A stretch of DNA of 64,000 bases from Ectocarpus siliculosus (taxonomy: Eukaryota; Sar; Phaeophyceae; Ectocarpales; Ectocarpaceae). Both the position numbers and the translations under genes were made by a program. The notes beneath the pieces are model-generated. The model saw nothing but the letters and a program-made list of their open reading frames with translations. It ran no database searches and was not told the origin of the DNA. Shown here piece by piece: positions 23,401-35,500 of this stretch. Where the stretch lies: the NCBI GenBank assembly GCA_000310025.1, contig FN649751.1:5497104-5561103 (forward strand), written 5' to 3'. Positions within the stretch are counted from its first letter, which is position 1. Each line of letters opens with the position of its first letter.

Positions 23401-25507
23401 CAAATGCCTCGGAGAACATGCTTCGAAAAGCTTGCGGTTCACGCGTTTGTTGGCCCTGGCTTCTTCTGCACCGAATGATTGTGTGGTTCCCGCGAAACAG
23501 GCAGGTATCAAGATAGACAGAGTGATCAATATCACCCTTCCCGAGTGGATAACGGTGAAGAAAATCTCCGCGCGACGTAGCTGTCCAGAGTGCCGAAGGA
23601 GTTTCAACATCGCTGACGTCAACAAAGGTATGCGAAGGGGTCAAGTGATAAAAGCCTCTTGGTGTTTGATACCTTGAGAAAAGCTTGAACGGTCAACGCG
23701 CAAATTTTCTTTCGAAAACAATACGACAAGGGCCGAGTATAGGAGAACTCAATTGGCACACCATATCGAACCAAGCTAAGGCTCCCAAGTTTTGACAAAG
23801 AAGAGACAAGTCGCACGAAAACCTCAAGACTACGTCGGCAGAGTGCGATACGAATCAGAAGGGTCGGGGGTCATTGTGCCCGTCGTGGGTACTGTAGTCG
23901 TTGTCCTGACTGATGCTTGTGTCAGCAACCATTCCGCAACATGCGCGAAGTTGTGCGTCCAAGACGTCATCGTCCCAAAAGCAAAGCCGCAAGCAACCAC
24001 CACGCGACCCGTCCTTGTCGGCTTTCGATGCCTGAGCATCCGCTCGTGTCTTCCCCAATCCCCCCCTCGGAATCCCCCTTGCCTCCATTTTGGGACATGG
24101 TCCGTCCATGTTCCTCGCCATCATTCCGCGGAAACCGCTATTCCTCCGTTCGGACCTCCCCTGATCGCGTCGTCGTACGCGGCTGTAACTTGTGCCGCGC
24201 GCGAGAGAGATCAGACGGCTACGTGATGCCCATGATCCTACCGGACTTCGAGGGCTGCGACAGGGGCTCGCGGTGTCCCGGGTCGCTCGAGAACCTGGAG
24301 AGACGGGAGGACGACACCGAAGACATCATCCGCGACAGGTGCCGCCGCCGCCGCCGCCACCGATGTGACCACGATAAATTTTGCATAGCACATGCGACGC
24401 GTAACACCTTGCATCCAACGGGTTGGTGTGCTCGTGTTTCGCATGCCTCCGTGGTTAGACCATTGTCCTCCAGAGGACGTACACCGGGGGGGTGGGGGGG
24501 GGGGTGTTCTGCTGAACGGCGTAGAGTCACGTGCGTTGTGCCTGACTGGGCCCCTGCGGGGGGCGGGATTTGTTTTGGCGAGAATGCTGATCGCTTTTCT
24601 CTGAAGCGATGTTTGGAATCGACGAAAGAAACGACACCGGAAGAGCAAGTGATTGTCGTGGAGACCATCTCAAACCGCCACTGGACGGTATACCCCGCCC
24701 CATGTCCGGGCGATTCAAACCTTAGCCGCACAGCCGCCTGAACGGTAACGGAACTCCCGCGTTGCGTTTTCGATTACCAATACCGCCACCCTTGCCATTT
24801 CCTGTGTTTACCGTGAGGACTTTCAGTCTGCGAGCGTGTATGCCGCCTCGAAGTCGCAATCCTGTATGCTCAACCGTTTCAAGAACACCATCAATGAGAA
24901 TCCTGTTCGATCCTTTCGCTACCTGTGCCGGCGCGCACACACATGTGTTTCGCACAGGCTGTTGGTCTATCGTTCCGCGACAGCACCCCTCATCGACTTC
25001 TACAAGACCAAAGGTCAGCGGGATTTGGAGGCTTGCCCGGGAAACCTAGATAGATTTGGATCCCGTTGTACCACCGCATGTTGTACACGAAGGGCAGATT
25101 CGGCATTAGTGATTATGTTGGCTTGGTCAGTGACGCTTTGGTTGCTTCTTGTTCGGGTTGGTTTAGCCTCGCAAATCGAGTGGGAATGATTGGTAGGAGA
25201 TGAATGATGATCAGCAGCGCCAAGAAGAAGATATTCGATGAGGAAGAGCATCATGTGCACTCGGCAGAAATTACGAACGTCCGAGTGTCCATGTTGGCGG
25301 AGTCTCGAAAAATAGGGGTAAGAACTGTTGGCCCGTCTCCAAAGAGATGCGTGGTTGCTCATCAAACCAATGCAGCGCCCAACCAACCAGTTTTTTTTTG
25401 CCCACATGCACACACCCATGATCTTTCCAGGTTTGCTTCGGGAGTTCGCTGTGAAGAGAGGAATCAAGGACAAAGATTCGTTGGTGGACGTTATGCACGC
25501 GGCCTGA
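20478..25507 (+). CDS. Adenylate kinase (AMP + ATP = 2 ADP), nine exons
   Basis: Exons 20478-20552, 20749-20826, 21748-21798, 22494-22541, 22985-23029, 23501-23627, 24215-24338, 24958-25013 and 25431-25507 join in phase into 226 codons. The P-loop GAPGVGKGS is at residues 8-16. GAGDLVREEVKRGTAVGKEI is the AMP-binding helix region, with GAGD where STGD is usual. DGFPRNLAQA is the conserved NMP/core motif. The LID has a Cys-x2-Cys (SCPEC) and a later Cys-x5-Cys (GCDRGSRC) able to bind zinc, then RREDD. The C-terminal region carries RLLVYRSATAPLIDFY. Length suits the long-LID class. No targeting sequence precedes the P-loop, so it is probably cytosolic unless an upstream exon was missed. The enzyme balances cellular adenylates. 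Confidence 0.9.
24448..24482 (-). mobile_element. Short LINE 3'-end relic
   Basis: Contains GCATGCCT, TTAGACCATTG and CCAGAGGACG in the same order as the minus-strand LINE tails at 6.2 and 17.4 kb. It lies inside adenylate kinase intron 7. Confidence 0.35.
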
Positions 25508-25519
25508 ATGAATGGTCCC

Positions 25520-27030
25520 AACGTTTTACACCGGGCCTAGTAAAGGAGATATTGATGGAGCAGTTGGTGTGCTGCCGCACGATTAGCCCAAACTCCTTTT
25601 CTTTTGTTCGTGCTTTACAGCAGGTAGTTAATGCGGTGCGTTTTTGCGAGCGCCGTACTCCGTATGTATGTCGTACACGCGACAAAATCGCATTTCCGTG
25701 TAATGTGCACACTCGGCTGACTGTGGTCTGGAACAGTGATAGTTGTAGCAAGCAGAGGGGCAGACCGAGACGCAAAGGCGCTTCTTAAAAGAACGCACCT
25801 GGTGAAAGAACGCACCCCATTTCAGGGTCATCTTGTGCGACAAGCGCATCGCGCTGGCTATGAGGACGTGCGTGCCAAGTGGTGTTGAGCAGTTTCGCAA
25901 GATTCCGTGGCGATAAACTCGGGATTCTGTCTGCAGCGCATCTTGGCGCAGACGCAGTGTGCTATCCCCCACGAGCTAAAAATCTTTTGCAGAGATGTAT
26001 CATGACTGGTGATGCTACGTGCAATCAACCGTATGCCGAGTTCCCTAAATTCCCTATGGATACTTTCAAGACGCTCGTTGGCGTTTTGAGGTGCGCACAG
26101 AGAACGACAAAGCCTGGCACAACCATTTCGAGGTGTGCCGCTGTGAAACTTGAGCGGGTGTTAACACGAGATGATCACGGTTGTCGAAAAAAAACAGATT
26201 GATGTAGATGCTTGTCGAAAGAACAAAAGCTGGCCCTCTCACAGCGATGCGCGTGTGAGAATATCTGGGTCAATCTACGAGACCAACGAACGATAGATCA
26301 GTTGCAGGTACAGACAGCGATTGATTCATGATGGCAATGCGGCATCAGCAGCAGGTCTGACCGCTGCAGGTACACATCTGCGGAACGCCAACAACCAAGG
26401 GGCAAATGCACCACTAAGCCGACAGAGCGCTCAACGTAACTCTTCTTTCTAACCAAAAATAGACGCTAGGCAAAAGAGAAAAAAGAGGGTATTATATTAG
26501 TACACCCCGAAGTCGATACAAGACAACGCGACCGGGCATGAGGGACGAACGCTCTCTCGATCAGCTCAATAGCACTCTTGAGAGCCTCTACGTAGTGTGT
26601 ATGGTAGCTCACACCGACGGCGTGTGGCCACACAAGACAACAAAAAATGTACAAAACAACACAACCTGTTCACATAAAACACTATCGACTCGACGGTAGC
26701 ACAGCGAAAAGGACGAATGAACTGCTGTAGAACGCGCACAAAAAAACAAAGCCCGATCGATTTTCGATCGATTCTCTGAGTTGACGGTCAAAGAAAAAAC
26801 GGCAGGATATCGGGCAAAAAAGAGAAGGAAAGCCTCGACGCTTTGCAATGTTACCGTCTTTGCCATGTTGCCGTCATACAGCAGTCGGCACCAAAAAATA
26901 TTTAAACTGAAACACACAACAAAGCAGTTAATCCTATGTACAAACAAGACACCCACAGATAAGGTAAGCCGTATCTAGCACGATAGCTTGCTTCCACCTT
27001 GAGAGCAAAAAGCCTATCAATAGCGCCTAC
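25520..27030. other. Spacer between convergent genes, no gene recognised
   Basis: About 1.5 kb between the 3' end of adenylate kinase and the 3' end of the sulfatase. No reading frame with recognisable coding character was found. A 14-base palindrome (ATCGATTTTCGATCGAT type) sits near 26756-26772. Confidence 0.4.
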
Positions 27031-27047
27031 GGGTTCGCTCGTGCCGC

Positions 27048-30000
27048 CTACCGCAACACCTTGTACCCGCTCCGCTGACCCGCGCGATACGCCACTACCA
27101 CCGACCCAGCGGCGACCATCGACACGACCATGGCCAAAAATCTCGCGTACGACGAGGTCACCGTGATGGCGTCCCCGCCCGCCGCTTCCCCCGCGTACCC
27201 GGCAAACACCGCCCCCTGCTGCTGCTGCGCTTCCGGCGCACCATCGACTTCTACCCCGCCGTACAAGGCCAGCGGGACCCCGCTGCTGTCTCTCCACGGC
27301 ACCCACCCACCCCAGTTGCTCGGGTCCGCTAGCGGCCCGTCGTCTTCCCACCGCAGCGTCGGCGCCACCGACTCCCGGTCGGCCTTCCTTATGATGCCCT
27401 CGAGCTTCTTGCGTGCGTCCCGGAAGGCCGGTATACTGTACAGGTTGGCGCAGGACTCCACCGGACCCAGCGCTCTGTCGGTGCCGCAGCCCTCGACGAC
27501 GCTCTCCGACGGGTTGGCCTCGAGGTCGAACATGTACATCTTGGGCTCCGAGAGATGGATCTGGGCTTGCACGGTCGATATCGCCGAAGCCAAGGTAGAC
27601 TGGAGAAACAACGGGGGAGGGGGGGGGGGGTGACGTCCGGGGGGGTGCCGTGTATGGGTGAGGAGCAGAGGGGGGGGGGGAAGGGGAGCGCGGGAGTTTT
27701 CTCCACTAAAATGATATGCCCAAACCCCGGGGCTGCCGAAATTTTTTCGTTTTTTTCTAGAGCTTGAAAAACCAGAAATTTTCGGGGGGGCGGAGGGGGG
27801 GGGCATTTTTTTTCCGATTACAAAATTTAGGGNNNNNNNNNNNNNNNNNNNNNNNNNNNNNNNNNNNNNNNNNNNNNNNNNNNNNNNNNNNNNNNNNNNN
27901 NNNNNNNNNNNNNNNNNNNNNNNNNNNNNNNNNNNNNNNNNNNNNNNNNNNNNNNNNNNNNNNNNNNNNNNNNNNNNNNNNNNNNNNNNNNNNNNNNNNN
28001 NNNNNNNNNNNNNNNNNNNNNNNNNNNNNNNNNNTCTCCAAGTCTCGAGACAGTCTTTTTCGCGTCAGGAACTATATTGTCTCGAGACTTGGAAAGGCTA
28101 CTCGTAGATCGGCAGTCCGTCCTAAACGTTGTGATCCGTGCAAACATGCCCCCCCCCTCCGCTCCCCCGACAACTTCTCGTTGATCAAGCTCTAGAGAAA
28201 ATTTCGAAACAGATTCGGCAGCACCTTGGTATCTCGAAGAGGTGTTCGACGCCACAGACACGCCCAGAGACACCATTCCCCCGCGCACCGACAAAAAAAA
28301 ACAGAGGGACGACCCACCGCGTGGAGCAAAACATTTCAACTTCAATTCACGCGCACCTCTGACACCACCCCCTCTTCTTCGACCAGCTTCGACTGCACCC
28401 TGCTGTAGATCACCGTCTCCTTCGGCTCCGGGTTCCGAATCAGCTTGTAGTTGCTCCATCGCACGGCTCCGCTGCTGGCGAAGTTGGGGCTGTTGAGGTT
28501 GATGACCACGGCCTGCCGAGCGGGGGCCTTGGTCTCCACGAGCGAATCCCAGAGGTCTATTCCGTCCAGCTCTGCTTCGCCATTGCCGCCGTCATCAGCG
28601 CCAGGCACACCGGCGAGTCCCAATATGGTGGCGTGCACGTCGGTAACGTGGGTGAGGTGGCCGTAACGGTAGGGCTCCACTCCCGTCCGTCTGAGCGCCG
28701 CGGAAACGAACCCTCCGGATACGAAAGCCGGCACGTGCACGCCTCCCTCCCAGTAGTCGCCCTTGCCGCCGCGGAAGGGCCGGTTGACGGACCCGTGGGA
28801 CGGCAGCCCCCCGTTGTCCGAGAAGAAGATGACCACGGTGTTGTCCCACTCGCCCAGGTTTTCGAGCAGCCCCCGCAGGGCGCCCAAGCCGTTGTCCATC
28901 TGATGGGAGGAGCAGAGAGGTAAAAAAGAGGACAATGAGAGAGGGGTAGAGATCGAGAAAGAGAGAGAGCAGGCAGCGTTCGTCGTATCGGGGTTAGAGC
29001 TGGTCGGCAGGCGCGCGGGGGCGAGGTGATAGAAGAAGGATAAAAGTGTCCGAGGACGTCAACAGCCACCGTCTTACCAGCGAAACTACCGCTGGAAAAC
29101 ATGAACGAGCGGTGCTTCTTCTCCCACGGCAACAGCAGCTACATGTGCTACGGTAGCACGGGCCATTCGAGAACCACTGCTGCACACCGCTCTCGTGCCT
29201 AGTTTATGCTTGCAAGCAGAGTCTCTCACAACCGTTGAGGATGTTTTGAGCTCGAGGGTCAACGACGGGAGACACAAGAGAAAACGTCCGCCTCCTCTTG
29301 TCATACAGGGCGGAAGAGCGAAACAGAATCACCCACCTGAGCGACCATGCCGCACGCGATCCTGCGGTTGTCGTAGTCCGTCTCGTCAGTTTCGCCAATC
29401 GATGAGTTCTCCGCCGAGATTGACTCGCACGACCTTCCGTTGATCCAGCTGTCGTCAGTCTCGATGGGGTCGTGGATGGCCTGAGTGAGAGAGAGAGAGA
29501 GAGAGAGAGGGAAAGCGATAGGGCAAGAAATTTGTACACCAGGTCATGCTTGGTAGGAGGCGGGACGGCATGGCATCGCAACTGATGTTCGCGTTGCTGT
29601 GGAGAGAGGCTGTATCCACTTGGCTGGTAGCTGCAACAGCAAACATGAGGGAAAAATCGTGTGTCGTTACAAACACACCATCCGCAATATTCTGGCCCAG
29701 ACAGACCACAAGGTGCCGAGTTTACCGAACAGATAAGGCATCATCCCAACTAGTCGGCGCTAGCTCGCCAACGCTCGAAATCTGTGATTTACAATGGTGT
29801 TACAGCAGTGTTGACCGCAACACCAAACAGACCCTACTTACGTTCAAGAGGCACTACAGAGCGCAGCAAAAATGCGTCAAACAAACTATAATTATTTAGG
29901 GCTGATTTCTGCTATCCTTCGTGGTTGCTCTTCGGTCCAGAAGCTGCCTCCTTGACGCCGCCATCAATGCCAACAGAATCAGAACGAAATCGGGTGGCGA

Positions 30001-31298
30001 AGCGCGGCCAAACCGTGCACACGTCGGTGTGCGGTGTGACCCTACCCTACCCTACTGCTGTAGACTAACAACCATCAGCCTAGCCGAGTGGTGACAGTGT
30101 TGGGGCCGCAAGAGACATGTTCATCACCCTTAGAGTGACCGGTAACGCACAGCACCACAGCATGAGCTCACGACGATTTCACCGATGCTGCTACGGCCGC
30201 TCCGTGTGCTGATGCAGCCATGGCATGGAAACCACTGCGAGGAATCAAATCAACCTCCCGTAGACCGCAGACAACGCGTCGACCTCAACAGCAGCAGTCT
30301 ATTCGTCGGTTTCATGCTCGAAAGAGGCAGCGCCACAGCACAGCAGTGGTACAATACTCTGCAGGTGCGGCAAGAGCACTTTGTTCCTGCAAAACGTAGC
30401 GGCACACACGATGCTTTCGGCCTTTGCCTTGCATCTATGAAGCAACACGCTCCTCCTGTCACAGCAGTGCTCCCTCGTACGCGCCGCTCGAGTCTACCAC
30501 CCGCTGTTGCTTTAGACTTCTGTGTGAGGTCGACCTCACAGCAGTCGCCGCAGTGCGCTCCGAGCTTTTCACCTGATACGATAGGTATAGGAACCACGGC
30601 TGGTCCTCCTTGGCCGACATCGCCTCCACGTACTCGGCCGCCTTTTTGGTGTAAAGCTCCGTGCTGTGCGTCCTGGTGTCCTGGTTGTCGTCCGACACCT
30701 CGCTCCCCTCCACGATGTTGGGCCCGCTGAAAGTCCGCGTCTTCCCCGAGCCGCCGCGCGGGGTAAACTCCGGGCTGACCGACATGTGGGTGTAGTGCCC
30801 GCCCCCGCCCGTCAGGATCCCGTAGAAGTCGTCGAAGCCGCGCTCGACCGGCAGGAACTGAGGCATGTGCATGCCCAGGTGCCACTTCCCCACGGCGGCG
30901 GTGCTGTACCCCGCCGCCTGGAGCTTCTCCCCGACAAATGTCTCCGTGAGAGGCACCCCCCTCGGCTCCGTTGTGTGCAGCACCGAGTCCTGCATCCCGA
31001 TGCGGTAGCTGTAGCGCCCGGTCATGAGCTGCGCCCGGGACGGCGTGCAGGTCGGGGCGGTGTAGAACGTCGACAGCTCCACCCCCTCCGCGACCATGGC
31101 GTCCAGGTTGGGGGTGGAGAAGGTGGTGTCATGGAAGCCCACGTCCTTCCAGCCCAAGTCGTCGACGACTACGACGAGCACATTTGGATTTTCTGTCGTT
31201 GCGGACGAACCGAACCCCAGAGCCTGTGGAGCTCGCCCGATGCTCAACAAGGCCAGCAACGGTAAAGAACCGGCTCTCCATGGTACCGGCGACATCAC
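27048..31298 (-). CDS. Formylglycine-type sulfatase with signal peptide and C-terminal membrane segment
   Basis: Four exons, all joined in phase 0: 31298-30573, 29480-29337, 28899-28357 and 27599-27048 (653 residues). Residues 1-28 look like a signal peptide. VVVVDDLGWKD gives the metal-binding Asp pair near 46-47. CTPSR at 84-88 is the sulfatase signature whose Cys84 is converted to formylglycine. GKWHLG (Lys138, His140), FSDNG (Asp318, Asn319) and a Lys in RGGKGDYWEGG complete the active site. A hydrophobic segment near residues 627-645 (FLAMVVSMVAAGSVVVAY) followed by Arg/Lys suggests a membrane anchor facing the lumen or wall. It likely removes sulfate esters from polysaccharides or glycoconjugates; the substrate cannot be read from sequence. 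The last intron contains the assembly gap. Confidence 0.92.
27833..28034. other. Assembly gap (202 N)
   Basis: A run of N in the last sulfatase intron. Both coding exons beside it are complete, so no sulfatase coding sequence needs to be missing. Confidence 0.99.
28038..28092. repeat. 15-bp inverted repeat next to the gap
   Basis: CCAAGTCTCGAGACA at 28038 pairs with TGTCTCGAGACTTGG at 28078-28092 around a loop of about 25 bases. It may be part of the inverted-repeat element in the gap region. Confidence 0.75.
29490..30570. other. Sulfatase intron 1, nothing else recognised
   Basis: Contains a GA run just upstream of the exon 2 acceptor (29484-29510), a CCCTA-type run near 30041-30055 and several CACAGCAGT words (near 30338, 30466 and 30536). 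No gene was seen on either strand. Confidence 0.5.
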
Positions 31299-31309
31299 CC
31301 CGTGCTAGG

Positions 31310-32520
31310 GTGCCTGCAAACCCCGGTTGTTTGTGAGGTAGTTGGCCTGTGTGGGTGCCTCGCCGCGCGTCTGTCAATGCGTGACGGCGGTGCACACCGC
31401 GGACAGGAATTCGATAAACTGATACCCCCGCCACGGCAATACCTCAGAGGATACCTGCACACCATCGATATCTTTCTGGGATCTTTCTTTTACCGCGTCT
31501 TCGCCCATATTTTCTTCCCTATCACCTTCTTCCCCACCCAGCAACCTTTTTCGTTTGCAACTGGAAGAAAGTAAGCGATAGAGGAGGGGAAAGGACATGC
31601 CATGCGTATCGCATGACGTACAAACCACGCACCTACGCCAAAACAAATTTAATATATGAAAAGAAACTCCATAAAAAGGGTGGTGGTGCTGCCGCCTGTC
31701 TGTCTGTCTCTTCGTGTGGTGTGCGCGCGAGTTGCCAATAAAAGCTACAAGTACACATGGAGCATTGTTTCGACTCTCCAACATATTGTGCGTGTTTGCT
31801 AGATGCTATATTAGATACTTGCGAACCATCGTCACACCATTCATTGTGAAAAAGAGCGATCTGTGTTTCGAATTCACTCACTCTCTCGTTGTTCATCATG
31901 CATTCATCGTGCATGGCATGCTGGTGTGCACATGTTTACATTGCATATTACGACCAACGACGAAGAACAAACGTGTTGTGTACACGTGCAGGTGTGTGTG
32001 GAAATTTCTCTCGGCAAAAGCAACGCTCGTTCGTTGTGTTCGTCGACCAAGAACCCACTAAAACTGGGACACTTACGAGATAACAGCACGTCTTGGTTGT
32101 GAAATGGACTGCCGCTGTGTCTGACGTAGATGATGAATAAAACGGAGACCGATGAACTTTTGTCCTTCCTTACTACTCGTACTGCGCGCCCGTTGTGTCT
32201 CGTGTAGCGCAACATTCGTGATATATTTCCCAACCGGCTTAATCATCTGGCTGCCCAAGCGACTTTTTGTGCGCTACACCCGTGTATCATCGGCGAGGTT
32301 TTAGGGTTTCGGCCGCCGGGGTGCAGATGGTGGTGCTCACGACGCTCCGATGACATCTTGTAACAAACCAATGTTTGTTGCCGATGGTTTTGAAGGAAAT
32401 GTCGTAAAAAAGGGCCAAATGTTTATTTACTGCTGTTGTACCACAATTCGACAATAACGCTGGGAGTTGCGTGAACCCCGCCAATACCACGGCAGCTCTC
32501 TCGATACGCTGACTCAACGT
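31310..32520. other. Spacer between sulfatase start and TPR gene end
   Basis: About 1.2 kb, presumably holding the sulfatase promoter (minus strand) and the 3' end of the TPR gene. No coding sequence or clear core promoter element was identified. Confidence 0.4.
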
Positions 32521-32528
32521 CGCGCGCA

Positions 32529-35500
32529 TCACTTCCTCTTCTTGCCCTTTCTTCTACTCCGAGTGTGCATCGGCTTCCACGTTGACCCGGAATCGTTCTT
32601 CTTCTTCTCTGGGGCCTTCTTTCCTTCCTCTTGCGCCAACTTCACGGCGCCCCCTGCGGCACCGCTCGCCTCGCTCTGCTCTTCAGGCGTCATGCCCATC
32701 TCCTCTCCTATCTTGGCGATCTCGTCTCGTAGCTTGATGGCCTCGTCCTCTCGCCCCGCGACGTGGTGCGTCATGGAGAGGTTGTGCATGGACACGAGCA
32801 CGTCGAAGTGCTTCCGGCCGTAGAGCTTCTTCCTGCGAGTTTAGGTTGCCGAAAACGGTTGTTGAACAAGTGTTTGTTCAGACTGCCACGCTATCAACCA
32901 ATCCAACCGACACTGTCTCTGTCGCATGATGCTGTGCGTTGGCATGTAGATCCGCGCTAACAGGCCTGAAACGGCGCTAGTTTGAGAGGGCGGAAACGAA
33001 AAACGTGTGCAGGCTGCGTGTTTATGTGCGTGCGCACACTTGCGGAGTTCTGAAGGGCAAAACTTGGCATGCCGTGGAAACACAAACACACACGAACAGG
33101 TCCTGAAGACTCTGCAGAACATGGTAAGTCTCAGAGAGAGAGGAAGAGAAGGAGAGAGAGAGAGAGAAAGCTGAGTGGTACCAAGGGTGAGAGGGCTGAG
33201 TGGGGCGGGCGGTATGCCAGCCGGCGTCCATCCGGCAACCTTTTAGTGCTGAATGTGCCTTTGAGCTTCGCACTCCGGCGAAAATTCCGGAGTGCTTCTC
33301 GAGCGAACGCGGGGTGTGCTTGAACGAGGTTTAGTTTTAATTTTGAAGACAAAAGAGCCAAGTCGCGTCACTCAAGATTAATATTCGGATGTTTTCCCCG
33401 ATATACGAAGCAAGGTAGTAATCGAAGTCAAGGGGAACGTTCTCGACGTCTTACACCTTATACACAATGCTGACCAAGGCCAGCCTGCAGAAGGCTCTGA
33501 TCCTTCCGGGAGAAATGGAAGAGACAACTTGAGTGCATCATACATATCCCAATAACATAGCAACCATGGGCCCGCCGCCACTCCGAATGTTGATGCGTAG
33601 TCTAAATATGTGCTTGAGCGCATGATTAGTTGATTGGTGTGAAGCACTCCGGCTGCCCACAGCTCTTGAAAACGAGCACAAACAAAAACGAGCACGGTGA
33701 AAGGCTCGGTCACAGCAAAAAACTGCTGTGCTGTGCTGTGCTGTGACATGCAATTTCCCCCCTACAGTAGCAGGCTCCCTTTACTGGTTAGAGCCAGCCG
33801 CATGAAACTTGCCCGAAGCCACGAAATCAATGTACAATGGCAAAGGAGTTGCTTGAGGTGAGATCTGTGCCTAAATCGGAACTCTTCGGGTTCTTCATCA
33901 CGGTTACTAGCTGTATGGTTCAGGCCGGAAGTGTCCGACCTGAAATCTCGCCGTGCGGCGCAACGCGGACCCCTTTGACAGGATGCACCGTAAAATTCTC
34001 GTCGAACAAAGAGCCTTTTCGAAACCGAGCCAAAGAAGTGCCTCCGACCAAACGATCTACCCAACACCAAAACGAGACCAGATTATGCCGCACCTAGTCT
34101 CCAAGACGTCGGTGTACAGGTCGGTCGCCTCAGCGAGCTTCCCTTCGCCCTTGAGGAAGAGGGCCAGGTTGGTCTTGGCGTTAGCGGTGCTCGCGTCGTC
34201 GTTCCCCACGGCCATCTGGAGGCCGTCCAGGGCGGCTCTCAGGCGGGCCTCCGTCCCCTCCTTCTCGCCGCCGCCGAGCATGTCCTGGACGGTGGCCAGC
34301 CGGCTCCGCGCTAGCTGCAGGTCCGGGTGGTTGTTGGTCAAGATCTGGAGGAGAGACAAGAATAAGAAAATAACAAGAACAGAAGAGCACGGCGCACCGC
34401 GAGATGTACAAGGGGCGTGTGTGCCGATTCGGAATGATCGTTGCCCACGAGCTTGCCGGCCTTGGGTATCTGCCAGTATCCCTCCGCGTATGTATGTTAC
34501 AGGCGTTATTTCTCACATCTCTCACAGCGATTCGTGTGAAGCGATGGAAGACAGGAAGCGTAAGAGTTGCAGAGTGCAAGAACAAGCCTCCGATAGAAAG
34601 CGTCTAACGAAGATTGGTGGGGATGCCAGGGAATCGAGCCTCCTATTTGCCCCTCTAACAGCGCGTAGCGCCCCAAACCTGGATTGTACCCCATATTGCA
34701 AAAAATCGCACCATGTGAAGACGAAATCGTAGCAAGCAAGCTTGAGGGTTATGCGCGGTTCAATCCGATTTGACTGATTCAGACTCTACAGCAGCAGGTC
34801 ATAGTAGCACCTTTTCTCGGATCTGGACGCAACGCTCGAAGGATTCTGCGGCGCGCTCCATGAGCGGGATCTTCTCGAGCTTCTTGGAGTCCTCTGCCAT
34901 GGCGCGGAACAGCATGCCAAGGTTGTGCAGGGTGCTGGCGAAGGACGCGTTCTCCTCGCCCTTGTACACTGCCCGGTAAACCTTCTCGAGTCATGGCGAG
35001 CAAACCGCAAAGAGTGCCGTCAATGCAGGCAGGCTGGGTGTTGGGGGACCACCTGCTGAAACATGTGTCTCTCTGGATGTCAGAGCATCGTCGGGCAATG
35101 TATTCTCGGTGTACTTGAACTAAGGTAGGAAGGGTAGCACCGGTTTCCTCCAAACGAAAAGCCAACCGCAGAAGGAAGGAAGGCAAAAACCCCAACTCCT
35201 ATCTTACAAGCTGTGCTCAAACGTGCCACTGCTGGCTACAACACCGACGGTACAGAACCCGCATCTACAGCAAGCACGAGTCACTTGACATCATCGTTGC
35301 CATGTCTCCGCGCGGCAGCCTGTACGCACGCACGCACGCAGCCGGCCCGAGCAATGCAGGCCTGCCTTACGCTTCAAACATACGTCTCGGATGCGGTAAG
35401 ACGCAAGCATACCTCGAGGGCCTTGAGGTAAGTCTCCGTGGCTTCCTGGTGCCGCCCCATTGACTTCAACATGAGCGCCATGTCGCTCAGAGCGCTGCCG

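Larger units (their letters stand above)
27756..28196. mobile_element. Inverted-repeat element around the assembly gap
   Basis: The left flank (TCTAGAGCTTGA, GAAATTTTC, then G-rich GCGGAGGGGGGG and GCAT, 27756-27806) is mirrored on the right flank (28146-28196) on the other strand. The outer arms of about 50 bases therefore frame the gap, as expected for a foldback or MITE-like insertion in the sulfatase intron. Confidence 0.6.

Noticed and set aside
26466-26978. Several 60-115 codon ORFs
   Set aside because: AT-rich, overlapping on both strands, no coding signature.
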